Of a stretch of 31,634 nucleotides of DNA, positions 1-8,800 are shown piece after piece. This stretch comes from Oehlia diaphana (lineage: Eukaryota > Glomeromycota > Glomeromycetes > Glomerales > Glomeraceae), in contig QZLH01000062.1 of NCBI GenBank assembly GCA_003833135.1, positions 1 through 31,634 on the forward strand. The letters are read 5' to 3'. How positions within the stretch are numbered: position 1 is the first letter of the stretch; the number at the start of each line of letters is the position of its first letter. Made by a program: the position numbers and the translations under genes. Below the pieces are notes generated by a model. That model had not been told where the DNA came from, did no database searches, and worked only from the letters and a program-made list of their open reading frames with translations.

Positions 1-306
1 TTGTGCATTTTCCATATCTCTATATAGATTAGATACATTATTTTTAAGAAAAAATTGTAAAGCCTTATTAAAAACACGATTTTTTATAGGGTCTAATTAT
101 AATAAAATTTTATCATTCAGTAATATTTTACACACAATTCAATTTATTTATATCAAAGAATTTTTTTAATTATAAAAGTTATATTTGGGGGACGAAGTCC
201 CCCAGCAAATCGCATATTCTAGTTAGTTGTTATAAAAATCAACGAAAAAACCGTCTATACAAAATAAATTATATATATGATGTATTTTCTAAATACAATA
301 TAGTAA
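1..306. other. Intergenic, 3' of F-box gene 1
   Basis: AT-rich DNA with no credible reading frame. The one notable item is a GC-rich hairpin at 186-204, listed separately. Confidence 0.6.
186..204. repeat. GC-rich hairpin, 8-bp stem with GAA loop
   Basis: The arms tgggggac and gtccccca are perfect inverted repeats around a 3-nt gaa loop. It stands out in DNA that is otherwise nearly all A and T. It lies about 100 bp beyond the stop codon of the minus-strand F-box gene, so it could sit in the 3' UTR or be the end of a small repeat. No function can be assigned from sequence. Confidence 0.6.
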
Positions 307-1677
307 TTAAGTATTCCACTCAAAATCTTCGTCATGCAAATGATTGTAATCTTTAATTATTCCTTCTGCTTTATATTTTTCCATTAAACTAGAATATTCT
401 TTTATATAACTTATATGTATTAACATTGGATGTCTATCTTTCCAATTATCAAAAAATAATTTTAAAGATTTTTTTAATCTAAATGCTAAAAAATCGAATT
501 TAAATTTAAATAAACTAATTGGTGATAAGTTAGCCAACATTTCGAATAAATTATCAAAATTAAATGAATTTATATAATTAGTAAGGTATAATCCATCTAA
601 GTATTGACAGTTAATTAATAAGTTTTCTAATTCTGAAATATCTCTGATATCTCCAAGTCCTATTTTAAGATATTTAAGATTTGGACAATTTTGATAAATA
701 ATCTGAATAATATGTTTATCTTCAATGTATTTATTTCCCGTACAATAAGTAAAACTTATTTCTGTAAGTTGTCTACTTGTACTTTCAATTAAACTTATTA
801 AAACAATGTATGAAACACGTCTAGCATATAAAATTTGTAAATAAGGTAAAGTTATATTCTTCAATTGATCCAATGGTTCATTTATAATTTCATGCAATTC
901 TAGTACTCTTAAATTAACAAATAATAATAGAAACTTTGTGATAGATTGATTATCTATCTTAAAATATTGTATAGTACTTGCATGTTTAATTAAAGAATTT
1001 TCAAGAGTTGTATCCTCGCCATACGAAGAATATTTTAAACTAACGTTAAATAATTTTCTTTGTGCTTCAATTAATTTAATAATCTCATTATTCTTATTAT
1101 TATCAACTATAAAAAGTTCCATTTCTTTAATTGATTTACATATTTCTGTTAATCTAGCTATATTATCATCATTGTTCGAATGACATTTAAGGAATATTAT
1201 TTCTGAAAGACAATTTTTTGCTCCGGGAATAAGATGTATTTGAATACCAAAATTAAGAGGTATATAAAGATGTGTATATTTCATATTTTCATTAATAAAA
1301 AGTTTAAATATTTCATTGTTAATAATTGAAATTTTAGATTCTTCGTAAGAATTAATTATCTTCTTGATTCCACATAAACGTAAATGTTTACAAAATCTAA
1401 TATAGTTGAATAAAGGCTTTTTATAGGAATTTGTTAATAAATTAACGCCTAAATTATTTAAGTTATTCTTTGATTCATCTGATAAATGTGAAATTATAAC
1501 ATTTAATAAAAGTTTCTCTTTTCCTTTCTTTATCGATTTCCAAGGATTTTTCCATAAAATTGGAACAACTGTTTCACAAAATGCTTTATTAACTGATAGA
1601 CATAAACATAGTGTCTTTTCATCATCTCGTAATTCTTCAAATATTAAATGAAGAACATCTCTGTCCAATTTGAACAT
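307..1677 (-). CDS. F-box / leucine-rich-repeat-like protein, paralogue 1
   Basis: Predicted 456-residue F-box protein, probably a substrate receptor of an SCF ubiquitin ligase (role inferred from the family). Seen: an F-box-like N-terminus at about residues 2-46 (LDRDVLHLIFEEL, then VPILWKNPW), followed by irregular leucine-rich motifs: FVNLRVLEL near 253, LPYLQIL near 277, CPNLKYLKI near 331 and INCQYLDGLYL near 355. The C-terminal blocks NWKDRHPMLI and YKAEGII recur in the paralogues at 20.5 and 23.7 kb. The frame is open 19 codons further upstream (to 1734), but I place the start at 1677 because MFKLDRDVL aligns with the MSKLNRD starts of both paralogues. The extra stretch is also low-complexity and overlaps a motif that is noncoding in paralogue 2. 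There are no introns. The F-box position usually holding Trp (NKTWCE in paralogue 3) is Phe here (NKAFCE). No frameshift or stop is seen, so it is probably functional. Confidence 0.85.
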   Translation of the reverse strand: MFKLDRDVLHLIFEELRDDEKTLCLCLSVNKAFCETVVPILWKNPWKSIKKGKEKLLLNVIISHLSDESKNNLNNLGVNLLTNSYKKPLFNYIRFCKHLRLCGIKKIINSYEESKISIINNEIFKLFINENMKYTHLYIPLNFGIQIHLIPGAKNCLSEIIFLKCHSNNDDNIARLTEICKSIKEMELFIVDNNKNNEIIKLIEAQRKLFNVSLKYSSYGEDTTLENSLIKHASTIQYFKIDNQSITKFLLLFVNLRVLELHEIINEPLDQLKNITLPYLQILYARRVSYIVLISLIESTSRQLTEISFTYCTGNKYIEDKHIIQIIYQNCPNLKYLKIGLGDIRDISELENLLINCQYLDGLYLTNYINSFNFDNLFEMLANLSPISLFKFKFDFLAFRLKKSLKLFFDNWKDRHPMLIHISYIKEYSSLMEKYKAEGIIKDYNHLHDEDFEWNT

Positions 1678-1745
1678 TCTTTTTTTAATTTTTTTAAAAA
1701 AAAAGTGCGCAAATAATTGAATGAAAAATAACATTTTATTTATAT
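1678..1745 (-). promoter_or_regulatory. Proximal upstream region of F-box gene 1 with shared motif
   Basis: Read on the minus strand, caattatttgcgc (plus 1707-1719) lies 29 bp before the chosen ATG, followed by a poly-T/poly-A run. Paralogue 2 has the same arrangement (caattatttttttgcgc, then T/A runs, then ATG). No TATA element can be separated from the AT background. A promoter or 5' UTR role is inferred. Confidence 0.35.
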
Positions 1746-2742
1746 TGTCGATTTGTCATACTTTGTTGTACAATAAAGTTTGTTTATCAGGCGTACTACT
1801 TACCGTATTAATCGTATCGTAAATGCTGCTTTAGCTGCTTGAAACACATGAAGAACGTGAGCAATGAAAATCAAATATAATATTAATCATATAATTTTTC
1901 ATGAAAAACATTATATCATGAACTGCCAATTTTTTTTTGTAACAAAAAATTTTATTATGCAATTATTATTGATTTTGAGATCCCCTGTCACCATCTATTT
2001 TAGGAATTTAATATATAATATGAATTACTAAAATGAAGGTCCCCCTTACTCTTGTGTAGCATATTAATATCATAATAAATCTTGTATTACATTTCATTAT
2101 CACGACTTAGACGTTATACATCTGAAAATAAAGTAACCTATTCTAAAAAAAATCCAAAAAAAAAACAAAAATGTAATTTAATAAAACAAAAATAATTAAA
2201 TTTAATAAATAAAAAATTCCTAGAATAATTAGATTCTATGTAAATCGTATTATTGTTGTAATTCCACAAATCTGATAAATCCAAAGTATCCCACATTTTA
2301 CTAATTTGCTTATTTTGTGCTTGACTACTACTAATCCACTTTTGTATAGTATAGTATGACGCTTTTGTTAAGTCATTTACAATCTTAGAAATTTAAGCGG
2401 CCGGAATTAAGAATAAAAAAATTATGGCGCTATTGATAATTTTGACCAGAATTACAAGAACACATGACATAATTGATTATGTATTTGATTCATTTAATTT
2501 AATGTACCAGAGAAATTTCACTCCTCCTACCTCTATTTCTGAGCACTACCAGCTTGTCCATCAGATGGCTTTTTTACCAAATTATGTTTGATTTCCTATA
2601 GTTCTTACTAATAATGTGTTTCTCTTGGAATAAAATAAAATAAAATAAAATAAAATTTGATTTAATGTTATTTAGATACTTCTATTAAAGTAATTACAAA
2701 TTTCAGTCGGTGTTGCAATCCGCTGATAATCTGTCATTCGTC
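1746..2742. other. Intergenic, no gene recognised
   Basis: Mostly AT-rich, noncoding. It contains an imperfect hairpin near 2000-2033 (attttaggaatt / aattactaaaat), the pentanucleotide repeat at 2631-2655, and one copy of a gaccagaattacaa motif (2444-2457) that recurs near 2.87 kb and 30.18 kb. A short coding-like stretch on the minus strand near 2520-2580 (KKPSDGQAGSAQ) may be a repeat-element scrap but is too short to name. Confidence 0.5.
2631..2655. repeat. (TAAAA)5 microsatellite
   Basis: Five perfect tandem copies of taaaa. Likely replication slippage; also possible as the tail of an old retroelement, though I see no matching target-site duplication. Confidence 0.9.
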
Positions 2743-3152
2743 ATCCGTCATTTTCGGATATCACGACATGAAGGATATCCGTTGAATTTTAAATCGAGCC
2801 AAATTCATAGTGCTGACCCGAATTATTATGAAAATTCGGCAAAAAAATTTTATTAATATTCTGGCCAGCATTACAAATTTGACCAGAATTATGTAGTGAA
2901 AATCGGATTATCCGGATAATCCGTTTAATCCGGTGTAATGCCGTAGTATACATAGTAATTTATTAATTATTGGGCGCAGTATTATATTTAAACTTAGTAT
3001 ATAAATTTTATTTTATTTAATTTAGTTAGTTTATTTTATCATGTGAGTCCGCAATGACGTTAAACTATAGGATAAATTATAGTCAGAAGTAACGTTAAAC
3101 TGATAAATCATTTAAATCAGGTGATTTAGAGAATTAGGTATTACAGTAGATC

Positions 3153-4856
3153 ATGATGTCGATGAAACAAATCAAAGACCTATTGGGTAAAAAAGTATTA
3201 ATCGAACAAGAAATATTAACGATTCCTCTAACTTCTAATACGAAAAAGCGAAAAGTTGATAAGTTGAAAGACAAGATCCAAAAACTGTCGCCANGCAGAT
3301 TTCAAATATCCAAGTGCCTCACGCACTTTTTTTCCTCACAAAGTGTTATTCCCAAGCGGATTCAAGATAAATATTTCAATATGATACGGAAAAAATTATT
3401 AGAACATATATCGTTTATCAAATCACGTGGTCAGAACAAATCACAACACAATCACATGACCAAGACCTTTTTCAATTTTTCGTATAAGAAATATAGATTC
3501 CATTTTGGGATTTACCAAGCCTGTTCGCACCCAACTCACACTTTCAACGGAAATAATATTAACCGTTCCTGTTCCGTGCCTAGTCCTTTTATCATGACTA
3601 ATGGACGCAAGGCATGTATCGATCATTTTGACAAGTTGATTTTCTATCATAACGACAATATGTCAGAGAAGTCTCAAAACACGACAGATCCTCAAGGAAA
3701 AACTTTTCATGCCATAAGATCATTTAACCGTTGGCGGGATTACAGAATAAAAAAGTGTTTTTCTTTACGACAAGGCACGACGTTCATCACCCAATATCAG
3801 GCTAATAATTATGAGAATATCACCAACAAAGGACAATCTTATATATACAGAAAATTGTATAGTGATTTTGACCGTAATCTTAGTACAAAACCAAGTACTA
3901 AACGTCAACAAGAGAAACGTTTCAAACGCAATTGTAGACGTGTTTGTAAAGACGCCGGTATTGATTCTGCCACAGCATCAAGAGATGAACTCCTATTAGC
4001 ATCACGACGCAAGTCATTCCTTATGACAAAGTTTGATCGTATCAACAAACCGCTCATGCACCTTAAATACCACACAAAATTTACTTACCCATCACAGGAA
4101 GATTATGATTTTCCAATTCCAACTCTAACAGTACAGAGAAATTCTGATTTTCCAACTCCAACTCGAACATTACCCGTTACTCCGGTACCCATCGTGAAAA
4201 AACCTCAACCTTCAGCTCCTACCTCTTCGGTAGATTTATCCAAGGTCCCAGATGACCTAATAGCGTATATACCCGATCACCCAATATATAAAGGTGATCT
4301 CCATAATAGACTTACGGACAATCAAAAAGCACAACGCATACCCTTACAAGTGGGTAGTAAAGCTTGGAAAGATCATATACGAGAACTCAAAAATATGAAG
4401 GAATTTGAGTTGTTGATGAAGCAACAAAAGATGGAACGACAAGAAAAAGCGAAACTCTGGAATACGTGTCCTGACATGGTCTGTCAACGGATTGAATTGG
4501 CAACTCGATTAACTGACCTGCAAGACCTATTGGGTAAAAAAGTATTAATCGAACAAGAAATATTAACGATTCCTCTAACTTCTAATACGAAAAAGCGAAA
4601 AGTTGATAAGTTGAAAGACAAGATCCAAAAACTGTCGCCAGAGATAGATGAAATTTTATCGGTACTACCTTACTTAAAAACCACACCGTCTTATATCACA
4701 GAAGAAGAACACGCCTTAGAACTACGTCCTAATAAACGCACGGTTAATATAAACCGTAACTTGGATCCGCTTTTATTACCCCACCCCATTAAACGGGCCC
4801 GCACAAGTGATTTATCCGAATCTAGGATCGATACATCTTCAACCCTTAGCGGTTAA
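3153..4856 (+). CDS. Retroelement-type reading frame, possibly chimeric, function unknown
   Basis: An open frame of 567 codons, interrupted only by the ambiguous base at 3294. No domain was recognised. Visible features are a basic tract near residues 250-265 (KRQQEKRFKRNCRR), a Thr/Pro-rich linker near 318-358, a Lys/Glu-rich coiled-coil-like stretch near 400-440, and SNTKKRKVDKLKD, which resembles a monopartite nuclear localisation signal. Residues about 8-47 repeat exactly at about 456-496. The ATG at 3153 lies outside the element, before the target-site duplication, so the first residues are host sequence and not the natural N-terminus. It lies inside an insertion with a retrotransposon-style tail, which suggests an ORF1-like or accessory protein of a non-LTR element. 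No reverse transcriptase motif (YxDD) is visible. Codon use and base composition are richer and more even than the surrounding DNA, consistent with a young element. Confidence 0.5.
   Translation: MMSMKQIKDLLGKKVLIEQEILTIPLTSNTKKRKVDKLKDKIQKLSPXRFQISKCLTHFFSSQSVIPKRIQDKYFNMIRKKLLEHISFIKSRGQNKSQHNHMTKTFFNFSYKKYRFHFGIYQACSHPTHTFNGNNINRSCSVPSPFIMTNGRKACIDHFDKLIFYHNDNMSEKSQNTTDPQGKTFHAIRSFNRWRDYRIKKCFSLRQGTTFITQYQANNYENITNKGQSYIYRKLYSDFDRNLSTKPSTKRQQEKRFKRNCRRVCKDAGIDSATASRDELLLASRRKSFLMTKFDRINKPLMHLKYHTKFTYPSQEDYDFPIPTLTVQRNSDFPTPTRTLPVTPVPIVKKPQPSAPTSSVDLSKVPDDLIAYIPDHPIYKGDLHNRLTDNQKAQRIPLQVGSKAWKDHIRELKNMKEFELLMKQQKMERQEKAKLWNTCPDMVCQRIELATRLTDLQDLLGKKVLIEQEILTIPLTSNTKKRKVDKLKDKIQKLSPEIDEILSVLPYLKTTPSYITEEEHALELRPNKRTVNINRNLDPLLLPHPIKRARTSDLSESRIDTSSTLSG
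3162..3177. repeat. Target-site duplication, left copy
   Basis: Direct repeat atgaaacaaatcaaag, identical to 5352-5367. The last three bases (aag) also match the element's own sequence at the junction, giving a small microhomology and a boundary uncertainty of about 3 bp. Confidence 0.75.
3175..3293 (+). repeat. 119-bp exact repeat, copy 1
   Basis: Identical base for base to 4522-4640 (offset 1347). It ends at the ambiguous base 3294. Both copies are in the same reading frame and encode the DLLGKK...KLSP segment. Confidence 0.95.
4522..4640 (+). repeat. 119-bp exact repeat, copy 2 (internal)
   Basis: Second copy of 3175-3293, in its natural-looking context within the element's reading frame, where it continues into PEIDEILSVLP. 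Confidence 0.95.
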
Positions 4857-5323
4857 TTTAGTGTTTAAAAATTTTTTTAAAAAATATATATATATATTGT
4901 TATTTTGTTATTTTGTAGTTTATTACAATAGGTTACTGATAGTTTACATTTCTTAACTTAGAAAAATTTTCTTTTTTTATTGAACTTCTAGATATTAGAT
5001 AGTTGTCAATTATTTTAGGCATTTGTTTTACGCCTTTTGTTTCTCTTTATCACAACAACTTAAAATAGTGTGAATCATTCCTTCCCTTACAGTATTCACG
5101 GAAGGCAACCTCAATGGTTGAAAGGAAAATACGGGTCGATAGCTCTAGGTTCGATTGTTTTTTTATTTTTTCCGGTGCGATTATTTGCTAATTCGGTTGG
5201 GTCTTAGCAGATTTTTTTTCTAGTCAGGGCTTGATTTATTGGGCGAAGTTATTACATTGTGTCTTATTTCTTGGGATTAATTTCTCCGTTTATTAATTAT
5301 CAATGTACTCTCCTGGCTTACCT
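4857..5323 (+). other. 3' UTR of the retroelement
   Basis: Noncoding, between the stop codon and the AAAT tail. It includes a ggttcgattg followed by a T run near 5148-5164, which superficially resembles a tRNA B-box plus a Pol III terminator, but no cloverleaf or A-box could be assembled around it. Confidence 0.5.
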
Positions 5324-5351
5324 TAAAATAAATAAATAAATAAATAAATAA
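5324..5351 (+). repeat. (AAAT)n tail of the retroelement
   Basis: About seven tandem aaat units directly before the right target-site duplication. Simple-repeat tails like this are typical 3' ends of non-LTR elements. Confidence 0.85.
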
Positions 5352-5367
5352 ATGAAACAAATCAAAG
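5352..5367. repeat. Target-site duplication, right copy
   Basis: Second copy of atgaaacaaatcaaag, abutting the AAAT tail. It defines the 3' boundary of the insertion. Confidence 0.75.
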
Positions 5368-5736
5368 TTTTACAATTAAGGGGTTAATTTAATGGAAATA
5401 ATTTTGTGAATCGTTGAAATAATTTTGTGAATTGTTGAAAATAGTGAAAATAATTTGCAACATTGAAATATTTGATGGACAAAATGTTGGAATTCGAAAT
5501 AAAAAATGGACAATTTGTAGATCAAAACTTTGCGCTGTATCCAATAATTTCGCGCAGTACTCATATTTACGAGGATGATTTTATTAGAAGGATCAACAAG
5601 TATAAATAGCCAGTATAACCGACTACCCCAAAAAGGAGGAAGTTTTTATTGAAAATGAGGAGAAAAAAATTTTAGAAATGAAAAATTGTTATATTTTACA
5701 AATTTACATACTAATATCTCATTTATAGTTAAACGT

Positions 5737-5841
5737 AATTAAACCAAGTATATTATTGTATTAATTTATATTATTAATAAAGAGTTATTTTGTTAATATC
5801 TAAGGTGGCAACGTGATTTATCACGGGCTTAGATATTACAC
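5737..5841 (+). repeat. Hairpin-bearing repeat, copy A
   Basis: Shares with copy B, in order: attaaaccaag, the 19-mer atttatattattaataaag, ctaaggtggcaa, a hairpin, gggctta and attacac. The hairpin stem is cgtgat/atcacg (5812-5825), enclosed by an outer stem ctaag/cttag (5800-5804 with 5828-5832). Confidence 0.75.
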
Positions 5842-6156
5842 CGGATGGCGTCAATCCGTCACGGATATCCGTGATCCGTCTTATCCGTATGTACGGATTA
5901 TCCGAGAATGACGGATACGGATGGGATGATTATACGTTTTTTAGGTACAGGATTTGTGTATTTGTTGAGTCATAATTAAAGTATACCTAGAACGGGAACT
6001 ATTAAGACATGAAAAGATACATAAGGAGATTGAATTTGACTTGAAAATTTAAGGAAAAATTTGAAATTATAAATTAAAGTCGTGAAGTTGAGTCAAGAAT
6101 TTGGGTACGAATTTAGAGATAAAATAAGAATATAAATTATCACATATTTTTAGCAT

Positions 6157-6248
6157 TATTAAACCAAGCATATATTGCGTTTATTTATATTATTAATAAA
6201 GTATAACCTAAGGTGGCAAACGTATTGTTATACGGGCTTAGGAATTAC
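6157..6248 (+). repeat. Hairpin-bearing repeat, copy B
   Basis: Direct repeat of copy A, about 420 bp downstream. The inner hairpin has a different sequence but still pairs (cgtat/atacg, 6221-6234). The outer stem is extended to cctaag/cttagg (6207-6212 with 6237-6242). Immediately downstream are a second hairpin (acatgat gcg atcatgt) and a doubled tggccaatc. Confidence 0.75.
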
Positions 6249-6489
6249 ACTATACTAACGATAAACAAACATGATGCGATCATGTGGCCAATCTGGCCAA
6301 TCAGGAATATTAAATCTGTCACGTAATCGAGATCCCAGGCGACGGTTAGCAATTCCCTTAAAAAAAAATAATAAATTAATTATAAATCAGAAAAATCCAG
6401 ATTTGTAATTCGGTAGAATTCCTATTTTTAGATAGTTCATGAATGATTTTTCTATTTTGATTAATGAAATAACTAAATATTTAAAAAAA

Positions 6490-6633
6490 GGGGCTTGGAG
6501 TTTTGTAGAAAGTGACTTGGTATTTAACATTTAATAAAGTGGCTTATTGTTTAACAAAATGGCTTTGTATTTAACAAAAAATAGGCTTAGTATTTAATCA
6601 TAAATGGCTTGATGTTCAACAAAAAAGACTTTA
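6490..6633 (+). repeat. Degenerate minisatellite, ~20-27-bp units
   Basis: About six tandem units of the form ggctt-n-gtatttaacaaaa, with varying spacing and point changes. No reading frame runs through it. Confidence 0.75.
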
Positions 6634-7076
6634 TTTTCTAATTTTTAATTTTAAATTTATGTCTTTAACCCAATAATCAATAAATTGCAGATTACATGAT
6701 AATGATAAAATGCTCAATAGAATAATACTTACAAATAGTTAAATATACAAAAAAATTATGAAAACATATTAAAAATAAATCTTTTTAAAAAAATGTTAAA
6801 ATATTATATTTGGAAAATTTAATATTAAAAAAAAAAATCAAGAAGTTCATAAATATTATTATATATATTTAAATGAGATTTGGGATGGGATGGGATTCCT
6901 ATCCCATTTACTTGGGTGGCAAGTATAGTTGAACATTTAAAAAAAATCATCTGAAAAACATTTCTAAATCTAAAGTTGTACTAGCATGTTTAAATGAGAA
7001 TTTTGTAAAATGATGCATCACCATGAAAAAGTCATTATAATTGTTTTATATAACAAATATCAACCAAGTTATTACA
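6634..7076. other. Intergenic, no gene recognised
   Basis: AT-rich, noncoding. Only a short ggatgggatggga repeat pairing with tatcccat (about 6891-6910) stands out. Confidence 0.5.
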
Positions 7077-7550
7077 GAATTATTTTTGATTCACTAATTG
7101 ACTTGCACATTTCTGTTTACTAATATCTAAATCATTATTACTTATACGAGTATTGCAACTAAGGAATTTATCGCCGTTTTCAAAATGATGTACGCAGTTA
7201 AATTTGAATAAAAAAAAAGAAAACCGAAAACCGGACGAAATATGGACATAATATGGAAAGTAACTTTCCAAAATGTTGGGATATGTAAAGGTGTGTAAAT
7301 TTTATATTTCATTAATAAAGAGATTGTATATTTCATTTTTAATTTAAAATTTTTATCAATTATTTTATCGATTTTACTTAAATTATTTAAATCCAGCAGA
7401 TGTCTACTAATTAAATAAATGTCTTTTTATACGAGTTTGTTGACAAAAACAAGTTTCTATAATTTATAGAAGAATTTTCCTATATGTTAGAACGATATAA
7501 ATTTCATAATGTTTTATTAACTAAAAGAAGCAAAAAGTGTTTTTTTATTC
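7077..7550 (-). pseudogene. Decayed F-box family copy (first)
   Basis: Translated in broken frames on the minus strand, this matches the F-box paralogues of this window. KYTISLLMKYKIYTPLHIP corresponds to their FINENMKYTHLYIP block, and FLSCNTRISNNDLDISK to the following acidic/asparagine-rich loop. Near 7500-7545 there is DNA similarity to the NKTWCE part of the F-box. Stops, frameshifts and a missing C-terminal half mark it as nonfunctional. Confidence 0.65.
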
Positions 7551-8036
7551 TTTTTTATTATAATGTATTTCTCTTAACATTAAACAAGGAATAATATTGC
7601 TTGACCATTTTTAATAAAATAGAAAAAAAACGCAAAATTTTAAGTATAAACAGACAGAGTATAAGGAGGTCGACATTGTAGCACAGTTTAATTGCACATT
7701 ACGACATTTTCATCATGTTAGCCAAAATTATATTAAGTAATGTAATAATATAATTTACCCAAAGTACGTAATTGATGAAAGTACGTAATCGTAATGCTAT
7801 GAATTAAATAAAGTTTTTTTAATAATAACGTACAATATGTAAACTAAATTCATTCAAATTGTTCTCTCCGCGATCCTCCTGTTGTATTATTAATTTCTCC
7901 ATCCACTTTATCCTTCTGCTAACTTAATATGTATATTTTTAACTTTTTATTGTAAAAATAAAATAGTAAAGCATAGAATATCTATTTCTCTAATTATAAA
8001 AGAATAGATATATCTATAAATTTTAATTTAATTACT
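7551..8036. other. Intergenic between two F-box relics
   Basis: AT-rich, no recognisable coding sequence or RNA gene. Confidence 0.5.
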
Positions 8037-8800
8037 CATAATAATTAAATTTGAATTTAAATCTGAACAAACCAGTCGGTAATGACTTAATCAAAATTTC
8101 AAAATAATTAAATCCATATCCATTAATGATAACGTTAATCCATTTAAATATTGACAATTAATTTAATTTATAAAATATTACTACTTGTGCACGGCATTTT
8201 AAGATATTTAAGGTATGAGCAAGTTTTTGATAAATAATTTGAATAATTCTTTTCCTATCATCACCTTTACGATATATTGTAAATAATTATCACACCTTAT
8301 TTTAATAAGAAGAGATCCATTCGTACTTTTAATTAGATTCGGTAACATTTCGAACGAGAAATATTTAATTTTAAAACTTTTATAATTTCTCCGAATAATT
8401 TCATTCATAGTGTTTAGTACTTTTAAGTTTTAAAAAAAAGATAAAATAAGTTTTATTTGTATAGTTCGTCTATCATAAAATATTATACGGCCTTTGCATG
8501 TTTAATCAACGAATTTTTAGAGTTTCGAAAAAATAATTATCAAAATCCTTACAATTGCAATAATTAGATAATCTAATATGAGTTTTTTTTTTAGAGTTTC
8601 AATTGACTTAATAATCTTGTAATTATTATTATGACTTTCAGTAACAAGTTCTAATTTTCTAATTGACTCACATGATTCTATTTATGCCAAAATATTAACA
8701 CTATTATGTAATTAAGGAATTTAACTTTTGAAAACCAATTTTCGAGAATCAAATTGATAGGATATATAAAGTATGTGTTGCTACTTCTTTACTTTTTTTG
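8037..8800 (-). pseudogene. Decayed F-box family copy (second)
   Basis: DNA and broken-frame protein similarity to the intact F-box paralogues runs in the same order on the minus strand. The KFKF-encoding stretch near 8050, the lowest-coordinate end, is followed by the CxYL and CPNL leucine motifs (tattgacaatt, aagatatttaagg, tttttgataaataat), then gcatgtttaatcaacgaattttt (the LIKH block), then ggatatataaagtatgtg (the YTHLYIP block). The N-terminal F-box is missing. There are many stops and frameshifts. Confidence 0.7.

Larger units (their letters stand above)
3178..5351 (+). mobile_element. Non-LTR-type retroelement insertion with 16-bp target-site duplication
   Basis: The sequence atgaaacaaatcaaag occurs immediately before the element (3162-3177) and immediately after its (AAAT)n tail (5352-5367). 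A duplication of this length plus a short-repeat 3' tail is characteristic of target-primed reverse transcription. The element carries one long plus-strand frame ending at 4856, then a ~490-bp 3' UTR. The left boundary falls inside coding sequence, so the copy looks 5'-truncated. The N at 3294, preceded by a 119-bp duplicate of an internal segment, raises the possibility that 3294-4640 was joined in from another copy. Confidence 0.7.
2743..5916. mobile_element. Candidate inverted-repeat element, split by a retroelement
   Basis: Two blocks recur in inverted orientation on either side of the retroelement. Block A is an 18-mer at 2743-2760, matched in reverse complement at 5899-5916 with one mismatch. 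Block B is atccggtgtaat at 2928-2939, matched perfectly in reverse complement at 5835-5846. Order is A-B ... B'-A', as expected for terminal inverted repeats, and both sides are packed with cggat/atccg iterations. Without the later insertion the element would be about 1 kb with no transposase. Element ends and target-site duplication were not resolved. The iterated cggat motif could create chance similarity. Confidence 0.4.

Noticed and set aside
1678..1734. Upstream ATG giving F-box gene 1 a 19-residue N-terminal extension
   Set aside because: The extension is phenylalanine/lysine low-complexity, absent from both paralogues, and overlaps the shared noncoding motif.
1735..1890. Possible 5' exon of F-box gene 1 on the minus strand ending in a gtaagt donor near 1803
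   Set aside because: An in-frame stretch (VLHVFQAAKAAFTIRLIR) abuts gtaagt, but no paralogue shows it and the acceptor would be a plain poly-A-ag; not enough to call.
3441..3650. Minus-strand open frame inside the retroelement
   Set aside because: Shadow of the long plus-strand frame; no start context or domain.
5080..5170. Possible tRNA or tRNA-derived SINE (ggttcgattg followed by T run)
   Set aside because: No A-box, acceptor stem or cloverleaf could be built; it lies in the 3' UTR of the retroelement.
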